Assembly (NCBI GenBank): GCA_017503805.1
Contig: JAFVSJ010000017.1
Span: 80,668 to 144,667, forward strand
Reading direction: 5' to 3'
Source: Tidjanibacter sp.
GTDB lineage: Bacteria; Bacteroidota; Bacteroidia; Bacteroidales; Rikenellaceae
DNA length: 64,000 nt
The notes under the pieces are model-generated. The model was not told where the DNA came from. It did not search any database and worked only from the letters and a program-made list of their open reading frames with translations. Numbering within the stretch: the stretch's first letter is position 1; every line of letters starts with the position of its first letter. This document shows positions 18,182-26,654 of this stretch, one piece after another. Position numbers and translations under genes: made by a program.

Positions 18182-18692
18182 TTTTTTCGCGCGCACGCCA
18201 AATAAATTTGTACCCATACGTGCGCAAAAGCCATAACACACACTACAGTAGCGAGTTGAAGACCGCCAAAACGAGCGAAAAAAATCTCGGAAATAATCCG
18301 AAATATATGCAATCATAACGGAAATATCGGAAACCTGCGGCGACATAAGCAGATTATTTGAGCCTCATAAAATTGACGAAAAATGACACGCACATTGCCC
18401 AAAAACAGAGCTCGAAACGTACCATATTTTTTTGCATAAACGTACCATATTTTCACACATTTTGAAGAGCAATTTCGGCACAAAAAAAACGTCGAATTTT
18501 AGCGGGTGCAAAGGCCAAAAACAAGAGGGCGAAAAGACCATAATCTGTGACAAATGACAACAAAGAAACGTGCACTTCAAAGAGCGTGCCAAGCCACTTT
18601 TGCCACTCGCTCCAAGCCCACCAAAGAAGCGCCAATTTGACAACTAACGACAAACCGAGCCGAAGGTATCAAGCAAAATAACATACCTATTT
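18182..18692. other. AT-rich intergenic region between divergent fimbrial genes
   Basis: Several short open frames exist on both strands, but none has a convincing start, codon use or family. The region holds an exact 16-bp direct repeat (18415-18430 and 18438-18453), A/T tracts and several TGACA motifs. It is best read as regulatory DNA. Confidence 0.6.
18415..18453. repeat. 16-bp direct repeat, candidate operator
   Basis: AAACGTACCATATTTT occurs at 18415-18430 and again at 18438-18453. The 23-bp register (about two helical turns) fits a dimeric regulator binding one face of the DNA. It lies between the two divergent fimbrial promoters. Confidence 0.6.
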
Positions 18693-18722
18693 TTTGATTT
18701 ATAAAAATAATGCGTATATTTG
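18693..18722 (+). promoter_or_regulatory. Promoter of the 1098-aa fimbrillin gene
   Basis: TTTG (18693-18696) and TATATTTG (18715-18722) are separated by 18 nt. An inverted repeat TGACG-TACG-CGTCA (18726-18739) sits exactly where transcription should start. The resulting 5' leader is about 280 nt. Confidence 0.65.
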
Positions 18723-18726
18723 CTGT

Positions 18727-19007
18727 GACGTACGCGTCAGATTCAACTAACGGATGAAATACAGATTGTCAATGGATTCATTGCACAGCAAGTTGAGTTA
18801 CAGCAACTTGTCGGTGTGTAATAGTGTGCGGAAGGGTAGCCATACCCCTCCCCTATTGTCGTATTCGGGACTCTCGAGGGGCAATCGGGCACCACAAAAC
18901 CGTGTGCATTATTACTCTTGACAATGTCACAAATTTGCGGCTAATCACTTTTTTATAAACTTTTTTTCAAACCAATTAACTTTTTTATTCAACTAATCGA
19001 TTCATTT
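18727..19007 (+). other. Long structured 5' leader of the 1098-aa fimbrillin gene
   Basis: This roughly 280-nt untranslated stretch contains hairpins: CAAGTTG/CAACTTG (18789-18810), GGGTA/TACCC (18834-18847), and a possible longer pairing of CCCCTC (18845-18850) with GAGGGG (18876-18881). I recognise no known riboswitch. The length and pairing suggest post-transcriptional control. Confidence 0.4.
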
Positions 19008-22000
19008 ATGAAAAAGATTCTTGTATCTTTGGTTGCAATCGGAGCAGCTCTGTTTGCAACATCGTGTGTGAACGAGTTGGAGGAGGGTATCAATGGTAAA
19101 GCAGGTCAGGTGACCTTCACCGTAGATGCTCCCGAACTCGCCACCCGTGCTTATGGTGATGGCGCTTTTGCCAAACACCTTATGTACGCTGTCTATGACG
19201 TGACCGCTGGCGGTACCGTTGTAGAGAATGGAGTTTCGTTGCTCACCGTTGGCAACGTGACCGAGATTAATGCCGAGGGCAAAGCTACCGTTCAGCTCGA
19301 ACTGCTCGACGGCAACAGCTATTCGCTCCTCTTCTGGGCCGTAAGTGCCGACTATGACAAGGCTTTCACCATCAAGTGGGCAGACAAAACTATGCAGATG
19401 AAAGAGACCATCGAGGCCAACAATGAGGCTTACGATGCATTCTACGCTTATGTTGAGCCCTTCACTGTTGATGGCGTTGTTACCAAGAGCGTTACTCTCT
19501 ATCGTCCTTTTGCACAGCTCAACTACGGCTCCAATGACTTTAACGAGGCCAAGAACCTCTTCTTTGAGCCCGAGAAGAGCCAGGTTGTCATCAAGAACGT
19601 ACCCAACGTTCTCAACTGTGTGAACGGCGAGGTTAGCGGTACTACCACCATTACCTACGAGAGCGCAAATGTTCCCACCGATAGTTTCACCGTTGCCGGC
19701 AACAACTACCTTGCAATGAACTATGTGCTCGTTGGCGAGAAGAAACTCTTCGACACCACCCTCAAGGTAACTGCTAAAAATGGCAAGGTAATCGAGAACG
19801 ACTACGCAACCGTGCCCCTGCAGCGCAACTACCGCACCAACGTTTACGGTTCGCTCCTGACCAACAGCTCCGACTTCGGTATCGAGCTCAAACCCGGCTT
19901 CACCGATCCTGCACACCCCTACAACCCCGATGCAATCGTTGTTGTAGCTCCCGACGGCACTACCACAAGCGTAGATTCGTTTGCCAAGGCTCTTTCGGAG
20001 GCTTACAGTGGTGACATCATTCAGCTCCCCGCAGGTGAGTATACTCTCCCCGCAAATATCTCCATCAAAGATGGCACAAGGGCTGCTGCAAAAGCTATCA
20101 CCATCTGTGGTGTTGGCAAAGATGTAGTTTTGAAAGGTGCTGTTGGTGGTAACAACAACCCCGGAAACTATGCACAAGATTTGGATATCACTTTTGAGAA
20201 CCTCACCTACAAGACTGCTAATAGCGGTTATAGCGGTGGTTTCGGTCACGCTGCCAAAGTGACTTTCAATAACTGTGACATCATTGGTCAGATGTATTGC
20301 CACAGCAGCGCTCCCCACTTCTTCAACAACTGTACTATCGATCCTCTGAATGGCTACCTCTACACCTACGCTTCCGACGTAGAGTTTAAGGGTTGTACCT
20401 TCAACGCATCGGAGGGTAAAGCTCTTCAGGTATATGAGGATGCAAGCACCGGCGAGAACAACGTTCTGATTGAGAACTGTACTTTCAAAGCAGCCAAAGT
20501 GGCTATGACCGCCGCTACCCCAGCCCAGCCCGTAACCGCTATTGACATCAACAACAACGGTGCTAAGTTCAACGTTGTAGTTAACAACTGCACCGCAGAG
20601 GGCTTTGGTACCGGTAAAACCAGCGGTAGCATGCTTTGGAATATCAAGGGTGGCCACAAGAACATCAACCTTACCATTGATGGCGAGGTAGTTTGGACTG
20701 CAGGTGCAGAGTTCGTAGCAATCGGTGTTACCAAAGTTGAGGGTGTATACCACATCAACAGTCTCGCCGGTCTCAAATGGCTCGCAACTACCGTAAACGA
20801 TGGTAACAACTTCTCGGGTAAGACCGTAGTTCTCGATGCCGACATCAACCTCGCAAGCGAGGAGTGGACTCCTATTGGCAACGAGACGAATGCTTTCAAG
20901 GGCAACTTCGATGGTCAGAATCACACTATCAAAAACCTCGTAGTAACAGGTGACAATAACTATGTAGGTCTCTTCGGTTATAGCTTTGGTGGTAATACCA
21001 TTAAGAATCTCATCGTTGAGAATGCTAATGTAACCGGTGACGGATTTCTCGGTGCAGTAGTAGGCCTTGCGGAGACTACTTCGTTTAATAATGTCACCAT
21101 CAAGGGTGATGTGTATGTAGAGGGTACAGGCCAAGATATTGGTGCATTGACCGGTTACACTTATGGTACTCTTACCGATATCACTGTGAATGCCAATGAG
21201 GGTAGCTACGTCAAGGGTGAAAGCTTCTTCGGTGGCGTGGTAGGTTACCGTGGTGAGGGTGACATCACCTACACTCGAGTAAAATCCAACATTGACGTTA
21301 TTGGTAAATATTATATGATTGGTGGTATCACCGGTTTTGCTCAGTATGGCAACAAATTCGTAGATTGCGAGTGCAGCGGTAATGTATCGCTCACAGACGG
21401 TGATCCTAACTCTACTAACCGCTGGATGCGTATTGGTGGTATCGCAGGTTCGTGGATGGATGGCGATGACTCCTATGTTGTTACTTTGGAGAACTGCTCG
21501 TTCACAGGTAAACTTTCGAGCAAGAATACCAATGGTGACTATGTAAAAGAGTTTGACAACAATGGTTATGTAGGCCGTTCGTACAATACCTCCAACAAGG
21601 GTAAACTCATCATTGATGGTCAGTGGATTACTTCGGCTGCTGATGCTGCTGAACTCAACACCAAGGTAAGCGAGGGCAATGCTGTTATTTCGCTTCCCGC
21701 AGGTGAATATACTTTCCCCAAAGCATTTGGCGAGAACGTTACCATCGTTTGCGAGGAGGGTACCGTATTTACCGGCAATAGCAAACTCAACATCAATGGT
21801 GCAACCGTAGTTGGTGCTACTTTCTCCAACCCCACTGGTAATGCTGTTAGCGGAACCATCAATGGCACTTTGAAAAACTGTACTTTTGATGGCAGCAATG
21901 GCCTTCGTGGATGCTATGCAGGTGAGACTGTAGTATTTGAGAACTGCGTATTTAGTGGCGATGTATATGGTGCTCACTTCGATGGCGGTGCTAATGATGT

Positions 22001-22304
22001 AGTTTTCAGAAACTGCACATTCTCGGGCTTCAATGCTATGGGTAGCGCTATCACCAAGCTCACTCTCGAGGGCTGCACCTTCAAAGCAGGTAGGAGCGGT
22101 TACAACGGCATCAATATGTGGGGTGACACCGAGATGAAGGAATGCGAGTTTACCTTTAACAGTAACGGCGAAAAAACTGAGTGGGTTGATGCTGTTGGTA
22201 ACGACAAAACCTACAAGTTTGTGGGTTGCACTGTAAATGGTGTTCCTATCACCGCTGAACAGATTGGCGATTATGGTACCGGCAACACTATCATTGTAGA
22301 ATAA
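19008..22304 (+). CDS. Fimbrillin (DUF6562-type) lipoprotein with long beta-helix/GLUG-like C-terminus, 1098 aa
   Basis: This is the largest of the four fimbrillin paralogues and the only one on the plus strand. Signal MKKILVSLVAIGAALFATSC (Cys20) is followed by TFTVDAPELATRAYGDG with Arg47-Ala48 as the likely maturation site. The pilin core (~50-300) carries VTLYRPFAQLNYG and VPLQRNYRTNVYGSLLTN. The C-terminal ~790 residues are repetitive strands: beta-helix-like (VTFNNCDIIGQMY, VLIENCTFKAAK), a GLUG-like middle (NYVGLFGYSFGGNTI, DIGALTGYTYG) and a second beta-helix block (FENCVFSGDVYG). Likely a surface-exposed adhesive fibre subunit under its own promoter, possibly regulated opposite to the minus-strand operon. 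Confidence 0.8.
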   Translation: MKKILVSLVAIGAALFATSCVNELEEGINGKAGQVTFTVDAPELATRAYGDGAFAKHLMYAVYDVTAGGTVVENGVSLLTVGNVTEINAEGKATVQLELLDGNSYSLLFWAVSADYDKAFTIKWADKTMQMKETIEANNEAYDAFYAYVEPFTVDGVVTKSVTLYRPFAQLNYGSNDFNEAKNLFFEPEKSQVVIKNVPNVLNCVNGEVSGTTTITYESANVPTDSFTVAGNNYLAMNYVLVGEKKLFDTTLKVTAKNGKVIENDYATVPLQRNYRTNVYGSLLTNSSDFGIELKPGFTDPAHPYNPDAIVVVAPDGTTTSVDSFAKALSEAYSGDIIQLPAGEYTLPANISIKDGTRAAAKAITICGVGKDVVLKGAVGGNNNPGNYAQDLDITFENLTYKTANSGYSGGFGHAAKVTFNNCDIIGQMYCHSSAPHFFNNCTIDPLNGYLYTYASDVEFKGCTFNASEGKALQVYEDASTGENNVLIENCTFKAAKVAMTAATPAQPVTAIDINNNGAKFNVVVNNCTAEGFGTGKTSGSMLWNIKGGHKNINLTIDGEVVWTAGAEFVAIGVTKVEGVYHINSLAGLKWLATTVNDGNNFSGKTVVLDADINLASEEWTPIGNETNAFKGNFDGQNHTIKNLVVTGDNNYVGLFGYSFGGNTIKNLIVENANVTGDGFLGAVVGLAETTSFNNVTIKGDVYVEGTGQDIGALTGYTYGTLTDITVNANEGSYVKGESFFGGVVGYRGEGDITYTRVKSNIDVIGKYYMIGGITGFAQYGNKFVDCECSGNVSLTDGDPNSTNRWMRIGGIAGSWMDGDDSYVVTLENCSFTGKLSSKNTNGDYVKEFDNNGYVGRSYNTSNKGKLIIDGQWITSAADAAELNTKVSEGNAVISLPAGEYTFPKAFGENVTIVCEEGTVFTGNSKLNINGATVVGATFSNPTGNAVSGTINGTLKNCTFDGSNGLRGCYAGETVVFENCVFSGDVYGAHFDGGANDVVFRNCTFSGFNAMGSAITKLTLEGCTFKAGRSGYNGINMWGDTEMKECEFTFNSNGEKTEWVDAVGNDKTYKFVGCTVNGVPITAEQIGDYGTGNTIIVE

Positions 22305-22327
22305 TTACCTAACACATTATTGAGGAC

Positions 22328-22353
22328 TGCGGCTCTTGGTTGGGCCGCAGCCC
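22328..22353. repeat. 26-bp inverted repeat, copy B
   Basis: Identical to the reverse complement of 11532-11557. It lies 24 bases past the stop at 22304, the same relative position as copy A has to its own fimbrillin gene, and forms a GC-rich hairpin. Confidence 0.8.
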
Positions 22354-22388
22354 GCAAGGTGAGTCGGGAACTCTAAAACACCCTCACA

Positions 22389-22424
22389 GCGCCCCTGCCA
22401 CTCGGTGGTGGGGGCGCTTTTTTG
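22389..22424 (+). terminator. Rho-independent terminator of the 1098-aa fimbrillin gene
   Basis: The strong hairpin GCGCCCC-TG-CCAC / GTGG-TG-GGGGCGC is followed by TTTTTT. It isolates this gene from the OPT transporter gene. Confidence 0.85.
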
Positions 22425-22501
22425 TGGGCTTTCGGAGCTCCAAATTTGGAGGTGAAAAGGTGGGCAAAACGGGGCTCGAAGCAACTTTCGCAAAGAGAGA
22501 T

Positions 22502-22532
22502 TTTGAAGTTTCAACCAAAAATAATACATTTG
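22502..22532 (+). promoter_or_regulatory. Promoter of the OPT transporter gene
   Basis: TTTG (22502-22505) and TACATTTG (22525-22532) with a 19-nt spacer form a textbook Bacteroidetes promoter. Transcription would start near 22538, so the CDS must start at 22574 rather than further upstream. Confidence 0.75.
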
Positions 22533-22573
22533 TAGGTTGGAAATACTTTAACCTAAATAAATTTATCTCTCCT

Positions 22574-24574
22574 ATGTCGGATAACAAACAAACTCCTAAA
22601 CTCGCAGAAAACGCCTACAGGCCTCTGAATCAGGGCGAAGAGTATGTGCCCGTAATGAAGCCAACTGACAAACCCAAAGAGGTCACACCCTACTCTATAG
22701 GTATGGGCGTGCTGATGGCTATCATCTTCTCCGCAGCGGCAGCATACCTCGGACTCAAAGTAGGTCAGGTATTCGAAGCCGCCATCCCCATCGCCATCAT
22801 CGCCGTAGGCGTGGGCACTATGACCGGCAAAAAGAATATGCTCGGACAGAATGTCATCATCCAGAGCATCGGTGCCTCCTCGGGCGTAATCGTGGCAGGC
22901 GCTATCTTCACGCTCCCCGCACTCTACATCCTCGGACTCGAGGCTCAATTCTACCAAGTATTCCTCTCGTCGCTGCTCGGCGGTCTGCTCGGTATCGTGC
23001 TCCTCATCCCCTTCCGCAAATACTTCGTCAAGGATATGCACGGCAAGTATCCCTTCCCCGAGGCAACAGCTACCACCGAGGTGCTCGTCAGCGGTGAAGG
23101 ACAAAAAGGTCAGGCCAAACTCCTCGCTGTGAGCGGTCTCATCGGTGGTCTCTACGACTTCGTAGTCAGCACCTTCGGACTCTGGACCGACACCATCTCC
23201 ACACGCATCACCACTTGGGGCACTATGCTCGCCGACAAGTTCAAAACCGTATTCAGCATCAACACCTCCGCAGCCGTACTCGGTCTGGGTTACATCATCG
23301 GTCTGAAATATGCCGCATTCATCTGCGCAGGTTCGTTCGTCGTATGGTTCCTCATCGTGCCTATGGTCGGCTCCTTCGAGAACAGCATCGACCCCACAGC
23401 GCTCATCTCCATACTCGGCATCACCGATGCCAAAATCCTCGCCAACCCCGAGCTCATCTTCACCCCCGAGAACCTCTTTGCTTACATCGGTAAGCCCCTC
23501 GGCATCGGTGGCATCGCTATGGCAGGTATCATCGGCATCATCCGTCAGGCCGGCATCATCAAACAGTCGCTCGGTATGGCTGTGAGCGAGCTCAAGGGCA
23601 AAAAGAACTCCGGCGACACCAAGCGCACCGATAAGGACATCAGTATGAGAACCATCCTCGCAATCCTCATTGCAGCTCTCGTATGCGTGCTCGTATTCTT
23701 CCGCGTGGGTGTACTCGACAGCTGGTGGCTCTCGATCGTGGCTCTGCTCGTGGTATTCGTGATCACCTTCCTCTTCACCACCGTGGCAGCCAACGCTATC
23801 GCCATCGTGGGTAGCAACCCCGTGAGCGGTATGACTCTGATGACCCTCCTCCTCTCCTCGCTCGTACTCGTGAGCGTAGGTCTCGAGGGCGAAAGCGGTA
23901 TGACCGCAGCGATGATTATCGGCGGCGTAGTCTGCACCGCACTCTCGATGGCTGGCGGCTTCATCACCGACCTCAAAATCGGCTACTGGATTGGTACCAC
24001 TCCCAAGCATCAGCAGGCGTGGAAATTCCTCGGCACATTCGTGTCGGCTGCAACCGTTGCAGGTGTGATGATTATCCTCAACAAGACCTACGGTTTCACA
24101 GGTGAGGGCGCACTCGTAGCTCCCCAGGCCAACGCTATGGCAGCCGTTATCAAACCCCTTATGACCGGCGGCACCACCCCCTGGGTACTCTACTTTGCCG
24201 GCGCAGCTCTCGCACTGATTCTCACTATGATAGGCGTACCCGCACTCCCCTTTGCACTCGGTATGTTCATCCCCTTGCACCTCAACACTCCTCTGCTCGT
24301 GGGTGGTATCGTAAGCTGGTTCGTTTCGAGCCGTTCGAAAGACAAAGAGGTCAACAAAGCACGCAACAGCCGCGGTACGCTCATCGCCTCGGGCTTCATC
24401 GCAGGTGGCGCACTTATGGGCGTAGTGAGCGCAATTCTCAAGTTTGCCGGTGCAGATTGGTTTATGGGTGAGTGGTACGCATCTAATGCCGCACAGTGGC
24501 TCGGTGTTGCCGCCTACGTTGCCATCATCGGCTACTTCATTTGGGACACCCTGCGCGCCAAAAAAGAGGCATAG
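22574..24574 (+). CDS. OPT family oligopeptide transporter
   Basis: This 666-residue multi-pass membrane protein is of the OPT superfamily (the bacterial branch annotated as oligopeptide transporter). The N-terminus has TPYSIGMGVLMAIIFSAAAAYLGLKVGQ. Further on are the loop KYPFPEATATTEVLVSGEGQ, GGIAMAGIIGIIRQAGI and the late motif VPALPFALGMFIPLHLNTP, all typical of the family, with roughly 15 hydrophobic segments. It should import short peptides (or metal chelates in some relatives) across the inner membrane with a proton or sodium gradient. Peptidase T and a C1 peptidase gene follow on the same strand, consistent with peptide use. The start at 22574 is set by the promoter. Confidence 0.9.
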   Translation: MSDNKQTPKLAENAYRPLNQGEEYVPVMKPTDKPKEVTPYSIGMGVLMAIIFSAAAAYLGLKVGQVFEAAIPIAIIAVGVGTMTGKKNMLGQNVIIQSIGASSGVIVAGAIFTLPALYILGLEAQFYQVFLSSLLGGLLGIVLLIPFRKYFVKDMHGKYPFPEATATTEVLVSGEGQKGQAKLLAVSGLIGGLYDFVVSTFGLWTDTISTRITTWGTMLADKFKTVFSINTSAAVLGLGYIIGLKYAAFICAGSFVVWFLIVPMVGSFENSIDPTALISILGITDAKILANPELIFTPENLFAYIGKPLGIGGIAMAGIIGIIRQAGIIKQSLGMAVSELKGKKNSGDTKRTDKDISMRTILAILIAALVCVLVFFRVGVLDSWWLSIVALLVVFVITFLFTTVAANAIAIVGSNPVSGMTLMTLLLSSLVLVSVGLEGESGMTAAMIIGGVVCTALSMAGGFITDLKIGYWIGTTPKHQQAWKFLGTFVSAATVAGVMIILNKTYGFTGEGALVAPQANAMAAVIKPLMTGGTTPWVLYFAGAALALILTMIGVPALPFALGMFIPLHLNTPLLVGGIVSWFVSSRSKDKEVNKARNSRGTLIASGFIAGGALMGVVSAILKFAGADWFMGEWYASNAAQWLGVAAYVAIIGYFIWDTLRAKKEA

Positions 24575-24693
24575 AGCAGACACACAATAGGCTCCAGAGC
24601 CCTCCGTCGGGCCACGGCAAGGCGGAGGACAACGAGCCTACAAAGTAGTTTTCATAGAACAACGCCAAAGAAATAATACAGACAAATATTTAT

Positions 24694-25911
24694 ATGGAAC
24701 TCCAAGAACGATTTCTGAAATATGTCGCCTTCGACACGCAGAGCGACGAAAACAGCATCACCTTCCCCTCCACCGACAAGCAGCTCGTGTTGCTCCGCGC
24801 CCTCAAAGAGGAGATGGAGGCTATGGGTATGACCGAGGTGACAATGGATGAGCACGGCTATGTTATGGGCTCCATCGAAGCATCCGAAGGCTACGAGGAT
24901 AGGCCCGTAATCGGTTTCCTCTCGCACGTAGACACCTCGCCCGATATGAGCGGTGCCGCCATCAGGCCACAGATTATCCACAACTACAACGGCGAGGATA
25001 TCGTACTCAACGAGGAGGTGACAATGAGAGTTGCAGACTTCCCCGAACTCAAATTCTTCGAGGGACACACCCTCATCACCACCGATGGCACCACCCTCCT
25101 CGGTGCAGACGACAAGGCTGGCGTGGCAGAGATTATGACCGCAGCCGAGTATCTGATTAAGCATCCCGAGGTTAAGCACGGCAAAATCCGCGTAGGATTC
25201 ACTCCCGACGAGGAGATTGGTCGTGGCGTGGACTACTTCAACGTAGAGGCCTTCGGTGCCAAGTTTGCCTACACCGTAGATGGCGGTATGGAGGGAGAGT
25301 TGGAGTATGAGAACTTCAACGCCGCCAGCGCAAAACTCACCATCGACGGCCGCAACATCCACCCCGGCTCGGCCAAAGACAAGATGGTCAACGCCATCCA
25401 GCTCGCAATGGAGGTGAACTCTCTCCTGCCCCCCGTAATGCGTCCCGAGCACACCGAAGGCTACGAGGGTTTCTTCCACCTTGTGGGCATCAAAGGCGAG
25501 GTTGAACAGGCCGAGATGTCCTACATCATCCGCGACCACGACAGGGCAAAATTCGAGGAGAAAAAGGCTCTTATCGAGAAAGCAGTCGCATACGTCAATG
25601 CCAAACACGGTGGCGAGTATGTACACCTGCTGCTCAAAGACCAATATTATAATATGCGCGAGATGGTAGAGCCTCATCCCGAAATCATCGAGAAGGCTAT
25701 GGAGGCTATGGAAGAGGCCGGCGTGAAACCCATCGTCAAGCCCATCCGTGGCGGTACCGATGGTAGCCGACTCTCCTATATGGGACTCCCCTGCCCCAAC
25801 CTCTTCACAGGCGGCATGAACTTCCACGGCAAGTTTGAGTACGTTTCGCTCGACAGTATGTTCCGTGAGGTACAGACCATCGTCAACCTCGTGAAACTCT
25901 GGGCAAAATAG
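24694..25911 (+). CDS. pepT: Peptidase T (tripeptide aminopeptidase)
   Basis: This 405-residue M20B zinc metallopeptidase removes the N-terminal residue of tripeptides in the cytoplasm. Visible motifs are GFLSHVDTSPDMSG (metal-binding His/Asp), LGADDKAGVAEIM (bridging Asp), FTPDEEIGRGVDYF (catalytic Glu pair) and KPIRGGTDGSRLSYMGLP near the C-terminus. Length is normal for the family. It lies 119 bases after the OPT transporter gene and could process imported peptides. The gap holds a weak CCTCCG/CGGAGG pairing, so cotranscription is likely but not certain. Confidence 0.95.
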   Translation: MELQERFLKYVAFDTQSDENSITFPSTDKQLVLLRALKEEMEAMGMTEVTMDEHGYVMGSIEASEGYEDRPVIGFLSHVDTSPDMSGAAIRPQIIHNYNGEDIVLNEEVTMRVADFPELKFFEGHTLITTDGTTLLGADDKAGVAEIMTAAEYLIKHPEVKHGKIRVGFTPDEEIGRGVDYFNVEAFGAKFAYTVDGGMEGELEYENFNAASAKLTIDGRNIHPGSAKDKMVNAIQLAMEVNSLLPPVMRPEHTEGYEGFFHLVGIKGEVEQAEMSYIIRDHDRAKFEEKKALIEKAVAYVNAKHGGEYVHLLLKDQYYNMREMVEPHPEIIEKAMEAMEEAGVKPIVKPIRGGTDGSRLSYMGLPCPNLFTGGMNFHGKFEYVSLDSMFREVQTIVNLVKLWAK

Positions 25912-25962
25912 CCATTCGTAGTGGACACAACAGAAGACACTAACCCTTAATTGAAGAGAACA

Positions 25963-26610
25963 ATGAAAAGGCTGATAGTAGTAGTGTGCGTGGTGATGGC
26001 AACCATTTCGTCCGCACGCGCGCAATTTGACCTCGGCTCACTCTTCGGCAAAGTCAAAGAGGTGGCAGCAGAGGCCGCCGGTGATGCGATAGATGAGGTT
26101 ATACCCGAGGAGTTGCAACAGCTGCTCGGCATAGCCATCCCCGAGTTGGAGATTCCCGGCACTTGGAGCTATGTAGACCTAGCTGTAGAGTTCACGAGCG
26201 AGGATGCACTCACCAATGCAGGCGGTGTGGTTGCAGCCGAGACTATCAAACAAAAGGCTACTCCACTGCTCGCAAAAGTGGGCATAAAAAAGGGAGCCTT
26301 CAACTTCACCTTCGAGGAGGATGGCAAAGTGACCACCACACTTGCAGGCAGAAAGGTCGAAGGCACTTGGATCTACGACAAAGAGAGTGAGAACGTTACG
26401 CTCGGCATAGGTGACAAGCATTTCACCACCCGTATGACCGAGAATGGCGAACACATCAACATCCTCTTCAAGGCCGACAAGTTGCTCGAGCTGGTAAAGA
26501 CCATCAGCACCAAATCGAGCAACACCACCCTCACCGCCATCGGTGCCATCGTCAAAAGCTACGATGGTATGAACCTCGGATTTGAGTGTGAGAAAGTGAA
26601 AGTAGACTGA
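25963..26610 (+). CDS. DUF4923 family exported protein
   Basis: This 215-residue protein has a Sec signal peptide (KRLIVVVCVVMATISSARAQ), a short helical stretch rich in Ala/Glu, and a lipocalin-like beta domain (GTWSYVDLAVEFTSEDAL, KVEGTWIYDKESENVTL). This matches the Bacteroidetes DUF4923 family. No Cys follows the signal, so it is likely periplasmic. ATG at 25963 is preferred to the TTG 12 bases upstream. It lies between pepT and the C1 peptidase gene with short gaps (51 and 44 bases), so all three are probably one transcript. Function unknown. Confidence 0.8.
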   Translation: MKRLIVVVCVVMATISSARAQFDLGSLFGKVKEVAAEAAGDAIDEVIPEELQQLLGIAIPELEIPGTWSYVDLAVEFTSEDALTNAGGVVAAETIKQKATPLLAKVGIKKGAFNFTFEEDGKVTTTLAGRKVEGTWIYDKESENVTLGIGDKHFTTRMTENGEHINILFKADKLLELVKTISTKSSNTTLTAIGAIVKSYDGMNLGFECEKVKVD

Positions 26611-26654
26611 TTATTAATTTCATACATTAACCAATAACTAATTATCCAAAACAA

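Noticed and set aside
18054-18653. Several 60-90 codon frames between the divergent fimbrial genes
   Set aside because: Cys/Phe-rich, no ribosome-binding context, overlapping on both strands, and no recognisable family.
18693-18739. Phase-variable invertible promoter before the 1098-aa fimbrillin gene
   Set aside because: I looked for inverted repeats flanking the promoter on a 100-300 bp scale and saw none; no invertase gene is nearby in the window.
19002-21977. 991-codon open frame on the minus strand opposite the 1098-aa fimbrillin gene
   Set aside because: Shadow frame produced by the biased codon use of the real gene; no start context, no known domain.
22553-24583. 676-codon minus-strand frame opposite the OPT transporter
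   Set aside because: Cys/His/Glu-rich low-complexity translation typical of an antisense shadow; the plus-strand frame is a clear transporter.
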